From Aplysia californica (Eukaryota; Mollusca; Gastropoda; Aplysiida; Aplysiidae), in assembly GCF_000002075.1 (NCBI RefSeq), contig NW_004797271.1, positions 2,714,488 through 2,778,487 of the forward strand: a DNA stretch of 64,000 nucleotides. Direction: 5' to 3'. The translations under genes and the position numbers were made by a program. Positions 1 through 10,819 of this stretch are shown piece by piece; position 1 is the stretch's first letter, and each line of letters begins with the position of its first letter. The notes under the pieces are model-generated. The model ran no database searches. It was given only the letters and a program-made list of their open reading frames with translations, and was not told the DNA's origin.

Positions 1-470
1 GTCAGGGTAATAAGATGATTGGGAAAGGGTGTATGGGTAATAGGTTTAGGGGTGTGGGGTGGGGTAGAGCGAAGGAGGGAAGAAGAAGATGAGGGGAAAG
101 GGAGAGGGAAGGAGGGAGGGAGCGAGGGAGGGGGAGAGGGAGGGAGGGGGAGAGGGAAGGAGGGAGAGGACGAAGGGATGGGAGAGGAAAGGAGGGAGAG
201 GACGAGGGAAAGGGAGAGGGAAGGGGAGAGGGAAGGAGGGAGAGGACGAGGGAAGGGGAGAGGGAAGGAGGGAGAGAACGAGTGGAAGGAGAGAGGGAAG
301 GAGGGAGAGGACGAGGGGAGGGGAGAGAGAAGGAGAGAGAGGACGAGGGGAGGGGAGAGGGACAAGGAAGAGCATTTGTACACAGAATATCAACCAAATA
401 AACAAATTTAAAGTTATTTGACAAGTCAGGCACATATAATTCACAAACCCAATACGTCAATACCACATAC
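1..470. repeat. Purine-rich minisatellite (GGGAGAGGACGAGG type)
   Basis: From about 60 to 365 the plus strand is almost pure G/A, built from a degenerate unit of about 30 bp (GAAGGAGGGAGAGGACGAGG variants). Open frames of 110-156 codons on both strands come from this composition, not from genes. It lies in the downstream intron or flank of CEP97. Confidence 0.85.
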
Positions 471-519
471 ACTTAAGAATACACACACACAGTACACATA
501 TGTGCACACATATAAAGAC

Positions 520-2374
520 GGAAGTGTCTACGTAGTCATGGTGTCTAGGTGGACCCCAAAAATGTTGGATTGTGATTGGCTCGCTGAGCGAGCGGTAGTT
601 TACATTGATTACAATGCAAGGCTACTGATCATCTCGGGCGGTATGTCGATCTGGTGTTACTATAATTTATTTATTTTAGCCCAGAGAGAGAGTATTTAAT
701 GAATAGGAAGTGCCTTTTTGCAACGCCGCGTTGCGATTAGCGCAAGTGCTAAATAAAACGCTGCGTCGCCGTATGTAAAATATTAAACTTAATCTGCACT
801 TCGGTATCAGAAGTTCTGAGTGATGGCCGAAGTGACAGCGCGTCTGCGCTTGAAGTGAAACCATTATTTTTTTAGCGTTGGTTCGATCACGGTCCTGGAC
901 GGGTTTTTTTTCTTTTCTTTTTTTTGGTTGTTTTTTTTGTTTGTTGTTGTCCTCTTCTCGACTGACCAACAAATTGTTCCCATAATTATATCTTGTTGCT
1001 TTGTAGTTTTTTATGTAGTGATGAAGCATGCACATTCTGGTTTTGTCCCCAAGACTTGGAGCTCTGTACAAAGTAGGCCTTAGTATAGCCTATACTTTTC
1101 CTTTTACCAATTTAGGCCTGGTTAAAGTTCAGTAGTGGCTTTCCTTGGTCTGTGAGTCTAATTTTTTTTTTTTTTAATAAATTTTTGGCTCAGGAGAAGG
1201 AAAAAAAAACCTTCCGGAACCGGGATTCGATGCCGCGCTTGGAAACACTGAACATTAGACTTAGAGAACGTAGACAGTAGACAGCTTGTATACGTTCTCT
1301 AGGCCTAACTTAAAGTTCGAGTTGCACCGTCTTGTTATTGTTATCCAAGCGTCTTTCGACTTAAACTTACTCAAACTCTAACTCAAATGATTATGATTAT
1401 GAGAGATGAACAAGACGTCTTCTTTTGAGCAAACAATGTCAGAAACAATTGTTAGATCTAATCTAGACTAGATCTAGATTTTTTTAGATCTAGATCTACC
1501 CATGTTGATCGGAATAAGACAACGTCATAAAAAAAGGAGTCAAATCCTAGGAGGTTTATCAAAAAACTGAAAGCTTCCACAATTCAGGCAGAACTACAAT
1601 ATTATCATGTAGAAACGATGGCTACTACATCTAGATCTAGATATCTAGATTCTAGATCTAGTACTGGCGTTTCAAAAAGCACGGGAGCTATTCAGAACGC
1701 GGCGTTGCAAATAGCGCTTGCCTAATGAATAAACGTAATCTAGATTTAGATCTAGATTTTGTTGTGCACCCAGCCAAGAGTGTGCAGTTCGGAAAGTAGA
1801 TGATCTAGATCTAGATCTAGATCTAGATCTAAATCTAGTGGTGGCCTGGTGGGCGAATAACCGAAGAGCGAATATCGATTTTGACTACTCCCCTGTGAAT
1901 TGGCGGAGACACACTAGGCCTATCATGCAACTTGATTCACAGGTCTACTATCATAATTATCAACAGTAGGCCTACTTGCTTCTGTAGGCCTGGAGTCTAC
2001 TAGTTTCAAATGGCTTCTTTTTCGGTGCACGGTTTCGGCATTCCTGTACAATTGCGGTCCTGTTTGTTTACACGACGGTTATTGTGGGAGTGAATCTAGA
2101 TTTCTAGATCTAGATCTAGAATCTAGACCTAGATCTAGATACGTTTATTCATTAAATACTCTCTCTCTCTAGGCTAAAATAAATTAATTATAGTAACACA
2201 AGATAGACATACTACTACTACCCGAGATGATCAATAAGTAGGCCTAGTAGCCTTGCATTGTAACCAATGTAAACAACCGCTCGCTCAGTGAGCCAATCAC
2301 AATCCAACATTTTTGGGGTCCACCTAGACACCATGACTACGTAGACCCCAATCAGGGAGTACCTAGACACCTCC
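520..2374. mobile_element. Non-autonomous TIR element with 9-bp target duplication (MULE-like)
   Basis: TATAAAGAC occurs at 511-519 and again at 2375-2383, directly flanking ends that both begin GGARGTGTCTA read inward. The ends extend into inverted repeats of about 170-190 bp (GTCTACGTAGTC, GGTGGACCCCAAAAATG, GATTGGCTCRCTGAGCGAG). The left arm lacks about 24 bp present in the right. The interior has no convincing ORF and is rich in TCTAGA/AGATCT runs. It also contains a second inverted pair around AACGCSGCGTTGC (about 721 and 1698). A 9-bp duplication suggests the Mutator-like superfamily; that class is inferred. Confidence 0.75.
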
Positions 2375-2420
2375 TATAAAGACACAAACATGAGTGCACA
2401 TCCACACACATGCAGCTTAC

Positions 2421-5400
2421 CTGGTCAGTAGACGTAAGTGGACATACAGTTGCCAGATACTCCACCAGTTGAGCATGCTGGCCAGGGTGAAACTGTCGGC
2501 CTTTTCCTTGACTATACAGCCACTCGCCCAACAGCCTAGGGGAGAAAAGATAGAAACACATCAAAGTCGCATCGTTACAAGAAAAACTACTGATGTGCCT
2601 AATCAACAATGGAAGGCTCCACAAGAACATCATTGGCGGGCCAGTGTATTCCAATTGGCGATTCAAGTCTCGAGGGAAACACACTGCATTTTAATCTGCT
2701 AAGGGCACACCGCTACCGTTTAAATATTGCGTCTCTGTCGATTGCCAAGAACCTATCTTTACAGCTGGGTGAACTATTTACCTTTAGTTAGCCTTTTTCG
2801 GCACTCGCAACACAATTATGTCATATAAGTGTAGAGAAGATTACGAGGTGTTACAAGAGAGCAACAAATACAAAAAAAGAAGGAGGAAAGAGTACAAAAT
2901 ATGCCAAACCACACCAGACACCTGCCAACCACCCATTGGCTGAACTTTTAAGAACAGAGTCCACATTTTTAAAATTAAAATAGACAACCTCTTACCTGGT
3001 GAAGCCAAGAATCTAAGTCATAACTGTTTCACTACTGAGAGCCACACAGCCAGACCAGGGTGATGGTGTGGTTTGCTCCCTCTTTCCTATCAAACATCTA
3101 TTGCCTGATCTCCCCTCCTTCTTTTCTGTGTTTTTTACTCCCTTGAAACACCTCTAATCTTAAGCACTTGTATAACCTTCTTGTGTTGCAAGTGCCCTAA
3201 AAACTCTTACTTAAACTGCCCCTGCCAGTAATATTTATATCCAGATCTAGCTCAAAAGGTCAGTTGGTTTGGCCCCCCGCTGCGCCAGAGAAAAACTTGT
3301 AAGCTGTGTTTGTAGCATGCTCTGGACTTGGTCACCAAACCAATTTAATCAGTTCATTGAAGAGCAATTTAAATGTACAGACTTCATAACTTCTAGTTTA
3401 CGCAGTACGCGCTTGCTTGGCTTTAAGAAGACAAATCTTTAATACAACACATTTTTTGCCTTCTCTTTTTCTTCCTCAACATCAATGTCTAAGGGAACGA
3501 TGTATAAGACAAATAAACAGAAACACCAGTTCACACAAAGAACACAAAGGCTATACCAACCTTTCTTTCTCTGACACCATGTAACCATCCAGGACATAGA
3601 CTGTGGGGCACCAGTTCCAAATGTATGGCCGGTAATCAAACCCTGTAACCTAAGTCAAGGAAGTTTCTTTTCTGTCAATAAAAGGAATAATCTACACGTC
3701 AGCTGAACAATCTTGGGTGCAGAACATACATTTATCCTTCACTAGTTATGCAAAGTTCTTAAGTCTCTGAGAATGACAGAGAAAAGACACATTTGGACTA
3801 GTCTTTAGCGGCAATGCTGGACTTTCCAGACACAACACAAAAATATGGAGTAAGCAATCTCTGTCAAAGACAGAGTACTTTGGCATGTACACACGAGTGA
3901 TAATGTTGAGGATGTGGCATGTACACGTGGATGTCATCACTGAAGATGACAGCGTTTGCCTCTGCCTCCAATTCTGAACTTGAAAACATGAGGAAGTCCT
4001 GAATCCCTTACCCGAATGGGGTTTGAACTCTTCTAGACCGTATCATAAAGGTATTTCCTCCCAGCCAGGTCTCTAATCATGCACACAAGCATCGGCTCTT
4101 CTAAATTAATTACCAGTATTCTAAAGAAGCTATTCAGACAACATCAGCTTCTGTCTCTTTGTCAAGTGCCATCATGTGGAGAGTTAAATCTGTATGAGTC
4201 CCTGTGTGTGTACAGGTAGCTTTCTGTGTAAGATGAACCACTGGAAGAGTAAAAATTTTGTATACGGGGTCACCAAGTTAGCAAATAGGCGAGATGTCTG
4301 AAACTGATCTTGTTCAGGAATAATGCAAAATATTGTGATCTGTGACTTGTGTTGTGCCTGATAAGGCCTTGATTTTTCAACAACTACAACAGCAAACAAA
4401 AGGATATTCATTCTCTGCTGTCATCATGAGGCAGGGATTTTCAGCAACAGAAAACTGTTGCAGATTGGCCAACCCAGACAGGTAACAGATCTGCAAAAAA
4501 CAAAAATTGACAGGTTATTACATACAATCTCCATGTCACAGTTCACTGACCAACTCAAGAGGTCGAGATTTTCAGGCTTATGTTATCTACCTTAGAGGAA
4601 ATGGTTTCAAGCTGATCTTAGTGTGAAGCTGGGAAAATCATCTACTATGGGAGTAGGCAGGCATTGTACCATATATGCACTTATTAGCTTCAAACACAGG
4701 GCTGGTCAGTTTCTGTTTTCTAAAAAAGTCCCACTCATTTCATTGTGTTGATAAAATGAAATTTGGTGATTTATTCTTCAAGTTGTAAAGTGTGTAGCTC
4801 TTCTAGCACACTACTACTCTAGTGTGTTTCTCTGCCACTCCAACGAAGTTCATCAGTGATCTGCGTATTCTAAAAGACATAAAATATACACGAAAACATA
4901 CAAAACACTTCATCAATCCAACCTGATATAAGAGCAACAAGTGAACATTTTAGAAGCAAATCACAAATATTCTACAACAAAACAAGAGAACTTCATTTTA
5001 AAAAAGCTCACACTAATAAATTATATTTATTCTTTCCATACCAAAAAAAATGAAAGCTGTCAATGCAAGAGCTACACCTATACTATCGGCGTATGGGCGA
5101 AAGACACAACAGCAGAAACATAAATTCAGGATTGTGCATAGGCCTCTTATCCCAAATATAAAGTATATTTGAAGGTCTGAACAGAACAACAAGCGACTTG
5201 TCATCAGCAAAGAAAAATTCTTTTTTTATTTTTTTTATAGTAGAGGGTTTTACAGCGCTCGCAACTGCATAAGGTCATATGAGCGCCATGGGATGGGTGT
5301 CAACAGAGAAGTCTTTATAGGGAATCAGACTTAGACTGCTCACCTCTCTAGTTTCAACAGCACAAGGTCTGCTTCGACTATCAAGGCACCCCAAAATAGC

Positions 5401-8400
5401 AGGTCACAAGAGAGTGACAAACATACAAAAAAAGTAGAGGAAAATGACAATAGTACGGACAGGAAAGAAAAAGCAGCAGTTCCCTGTTGTATATCAGGCA
5501 CAGTTATGTGTGTGACATGAGTCAGCCCATTTACAATTTTACTATGCTTGAACGAGAAATATCCCCCCTTTGGGAATGGCCTAAAGACACTACAGTCAGT
5601 GGCACTGCCCCAGGGGATAGAAATCTTGCTTTTGGTTCAAGTCATTGGAACAGATCCAAGGCCACTGTAATTCAACTGTTGATATTACTGGTGTGAGGAG
5701 ACAAATAGTATTTTTCATTTAATAGTGGGTTAAATGTAGTCAACCGAAACTGATGACATTTTCATTTCAAGTACCGAAGTCTGAGTGATATCACAAAACA
5801 ATTCTGAATAACTCATGACAACTTTCACCCACCTCCCCTCCCCCCTTGAGTCTTAATTTAGTGACTTTTGGCAAAGATTGGCGATTTCTACTGATTCGAA
5901 TATTTACAGTGATAATTGGGTCAACATGACATATCAACAAAGGGATGTTTGTGTACTGAAAAACAACATGTGATTTGAGAAGCAGACAAAATTTGAGCAC
6001 AGCTTTGCATCTTTCTGTTGATACACATTCACTCAAGTTATTGCTTTGACAGCTGGATATCATATAAGTTAAAACAACATGATCCCTCCTTGTACCTCAC
6101 TCAGGTCGTAAATGCTGTTATCAGCAAGGGAGAGAACACTCAGATTCTGGGGCAAGTGTGAGACTGCCATCTTCAGAGACGTGATGCTGTTACTATGCAA
6201 AAGTAATGTCTGGGAAGAAACACAGAATGAAAAAAATATTTTAAAAACATGCATTTAGGTCTATATTCTGAAATTCAACATGGCCATTTTCAGCAAAACA
6301 AGATGAGACAAAATATTTATACCTGAGACAAGAGGAAAAAAAATTACATTTGCATTCGCGGAACCTATCCAAGAAATTCACTGACTGTCAAGGAGAAAAG
6401 TGGTTGTCTTAGACAGGTGGTTCTCTTGGGCAGTGTCATTATAATATAGAAAAAATGCAAGGGGGAGAGAGGAAGAGGTGGTCATTTAGACGGGTGATTG
6501 TTTTGGACGGGTGGTTGTCTGAGCAGATTTGACTGCACTTACACCATCATTATAAGAAAGACCTCTATAAAAATATAGAGAAAATATCAAGAGAGACATC
6601 ATTACAACTGAAATCAACTTTACAAGCTGGGAATAGGAAACAGAAGAACGCAGACAACGGAAGAGAGAAGTGGAGAACCAGTATTAATTCTGTTACCCCA
6701 AGTGGACAACAAGAGTGTCCAGTGGAACTTGCCCAATGCCAAAGTGGACAGTCCCAGGGTCCGATCAAATCGCAGAATGCAAGAAGCATTACTGTGACTA
6801 GTATCTCTTACAAATCCAAGTAGGTATATTTTGATCTGGAAGTCTTAGATAAATATATATAAACACCCCTTCCACTTTCACTTTGACAGAGCTTTAATCA
6901 TTTTATGAACATTTTTCATGCATACCTCATAGAGTGTTTTACGAGATCTTGAAAGAAATTATACCTATTAAATAACCTTACAGGACTGCAAGGGGCATAA
7001 CTAGTATAATTTCGCACATGTTTTTACTGATTGGCCTGATCAGTCAGATGCGTCAGCATCAGAGAACGCTAAATGTTGAAAGATTCAGGACAAACACAAT
7101 TGCAAGTGCAGTGAAAGAACAAGCTGAATGTCAGAAGAAGAATATAACCATTTATTACTGAGACCCATATTGTAATGGTAAGATGTTACTTGGAATTACT
7201 TGGATCCAGAGCTAGAATCATAGCAGGCGGTAAGATGTTCTTTACTTAAACACATCCTATGAATTATTGTTAAAAGTGACATATTAACTTCATTAAGACA
7301 TATGAAAAATGCAAAGACCATAATCAGAAGCAGACAATAATCAAATATCTAAAGCCGTGTCTATAGTTCTTCTCTCACTTCAATAGAAATAAATATATGA
7401 AATACTGAAGACTTTTACAAGAACACTTTTACAAGAACACTACCCTTATTTAAAAGGCTAAACCAGGTCTGATCCGCAGCTAAAAAGTCCAAGCCTAGAC
7501 TATCATCTAGCTATAAAAATAGACCACAGGAACTGAAATCAGCGAGCACAAAGTTTCATACTATGACACCAACCTTCAAGTTGTCCATATAACTGAGGTC
7601 TGAGAAGTGAGTAATGTCATTGTCCGATAAATCAATGTAATGAAGCATTCCCGACTTTGGAAGATGTTCCACAACCTTCAAAAAAGAAGACAAAGTGAGC
7701 CACATTAAATAATCACCACTTTTGATAAATTTCTTTTTCCTAACATAGAACATTTCATTTAAAGTTGTCATCTCTGCAAAAATAAAATAATGAAGAATGA
7801 AATCAATAAGTAAAGTAAATACGTACCAGTCAGGGAAATTTTACAGGAGACTGAACAACTATAACTGTTGAAATGTAGAAACATGGCCAAAAATAGAGAA
7901 AGCACCAGTGCGAAGGCTTTACAGTTGTCAAAAATGTATGAAAATCAATAATGATAACACCTACAAGGAAGCTGCAAAGTCACTAATGATGACACAGGTC
8001 ACTAGAGATACAGTTGTCTTCACCTGAAAAAAATTTGTGCTCAGAAATCAAAATAAAACAAGAGAAATTGAGCATACAAAATCACAGCTGGATAAGAGTT
8101 GAGGTCAACCCAAGAATAAGTCATTAATCTACCCTGACTTTAAGCTGAAAAGAAGCGAGTCCAGCGATCGTCCGTACTGCCTGGAGTTTTGTTGACAACA
8201 TTGCCCAAAAACACAAAAGACTGAATATATGCAGTAAGTATCCGGTCCAAAGCTTTGAAACATTAGAAATCTATTTATCCCTATTCTTATACTCTCCCAT
8301 CTCCATGCCCACTTCTCTTCATTCACATTAGCAAGATAAGGCGTGAATGCTTTGGGACAGTAGACAGAGAAAAAGAGTAAGAGTGAGGTATGGAAATTTA

Positions 8401-10131
8401 CACTGGAATTTATTGATGGTATCAATGATGATGGTATTAAGCCAGCCAGGTGTGATGTTAAGGAATTAATTTTGTTCACATGGACCTAAGGACCATACAA
8501 TCAATTCACTTGGCATGTGGCAACAAGACACTGTTTCCTGTGATTTAGGAATCTGTAACTTTGCTGTTTGTAAATTTATTCATAATGTTCTTTTGGACAA
8601 ACTATTTTTCTGATCACCTGGCATAGAGATCACAGCTCCATGGGCTATTCTAACCACCCCATATGGCATCAAGGAGCTAGGATACCAAAAAAGAGAGCAC
8701 GATAAGATAAATAAATCGTAACAGCACCCATCTGTCCTGAAAAAAAATGTTTCTAGGCTATTTCAATGCTGACCTTGATAGAATTGGAGCTGAGGTCTAG
8801 CCATGTGAGATGCTCCAACAAGTCAAGACCTTCCATGGTGACGATACTGTTGCTGGCCAGACTCAACACTGTCAACAGGGGGAGGGAACCCACTGCATGC
8901 ATACGCACAATGTGATTGTGGACTGCAGACAGCTGTAAAAAACAAAAAACAAAAAAACTTCTGAGTTCTCAAATAAAATCATCCTGAACTCAAGTCTGTG
9001 AACAGCACAAATAGAATGTTTTCTTTCTGGTTTGAGATGTTATACATCTTACATCTGAGAACCAGTGTCTGTGGGTGGCTGGTAGGAGCTTTGGTGTGGT
9101 TTGCTCCTTCGTTTCTATCAAACATGTCTCATTCTTATTTCTCCTTCTTCTTTTTTGTGTTTATTACCCACTTCTTACACCTCTAATCTTCAGCACTTTT
9201 ATGACCTTAATGTGTTGCAAGTGCCGTAAAACTGTTAATAAAACTAAAATGAACCAAGATCTGAATGCAATTCCCATGGGGAGAGGTTATGTTATTGAGC
9301 ACCTCCTTTTCTTTGCAAGGTTCATTATATGTATCCAACTCAGTCTGGATTGGCCCTGACAGGCCGGCTCAAAGAAGCCCGCCTCTTAAATTATCTAGAT
9401 TCAGTGTATGGGGGTCAAATCATTCACAATCAGTCAATCACATGTTTGAGAGTGAGTGTTATACACCAGTGAGTGACATTTGCATACCTGAGTGTTATAT
9501 ACTGAATCAGTAAAATTATATGAATGAGTTAGTGAGCATTGCGAAGCAATGAATGAACATTATTTACGCGAGGAGTGAACGGGTGCTGTATTACTGAAAG
9601 GGTATTATTGACAATATCAGAGTGTGATTGTTATGTACTTGTGGGTGAGCAGTAAATCATATCAGTCTTACATGTTTATTCAGTATTAAATTTCAACCAC
9701 GAAGACTGAGTGTACATATCTTGGAGAGTGAATGTAATGGTACAGTACTTGTTGATGTTAGACGCCCCTAATGACATTATTATTTAGATCATTTAGGTGG
9801 CAAGCAGCTTCAACCCTGCCTGTCAGGGTCACCTCAGACTGAGAGGGATACAACATTCAAACAGATAGACGAAGATACTCGATAAAAATACTTCCCCACA
9901 CAGGAACTGAACTCACATGTTCTGCGTGCAATGGTGAAGTGCCATAGATGCCAATGATTGTTATGAATGAGTATATATGTACATTAGTGAGTGTATACAT
10001 ATGAGTGAGTGATTGTGAAGAGTGAGTGTACATACCTGAGTGAATGTTTGGTGCTTGATTGAGTGAATGAGAGTTACATAACAGAATGAGTGAGTGTTAT
10101 GAGTAACTGAGAGAGAGAGAGAGAAAACGAG

Positions 10132-10221
<90 letters not shown>

Positions 10222-10699
10222 CAATTTGAGATGACCATCCAGTGTCAAGGAGAAAACTGATTATCTTAGACAGGTGGACCTCTTGGACAGTGTCAATAAA
10301 ATATGCCCCCCCCCCCCAAAATGCAAAGAGGAAAGTGGGAAAAGGCTGTTTTGTCTTGTACAAATGGTCTTCTTGGACACGTAGTTGCTAAAACTGGTTT
10401 GACAGAATATTACATACCTGAGTGAGTGACGGGCATGCCTCCAATCCATCCAGTTTGCTGATGTTGTTGTTGTCTAGTATGAGTGTGGTTGGCTTGAACG
10501 CTATGGACATGTTGTTCTACTGATTTTTTTTGTCTCTTCAAACATGAAAAGGGGGAAAATATCATTGGTAAAAGAGTGCTCTCCATATCTGTCAACACAC
10601 AGTCTGATTTGGTTTTGTTTGACATTTATGAGAGAATCTGAACAAAAGAGAGAGAGGGATGGAGAGAGAAACAGAGAGAGAGAGAAATTGAGAGAAAGA

Positions 10700-10738
<39 letters not shown>

Positions 10739-10739
10739 T

Positions 10740-10819
<80 letters not shown>

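Noticed and set aside
19-472. Overlapping open frames of 110-156 codons on both strands
   Set aside because: They come from a purine-rich minisatellite; the proteins are only Arg/Glu/Gly or Pro/Ser/Leu repeats.
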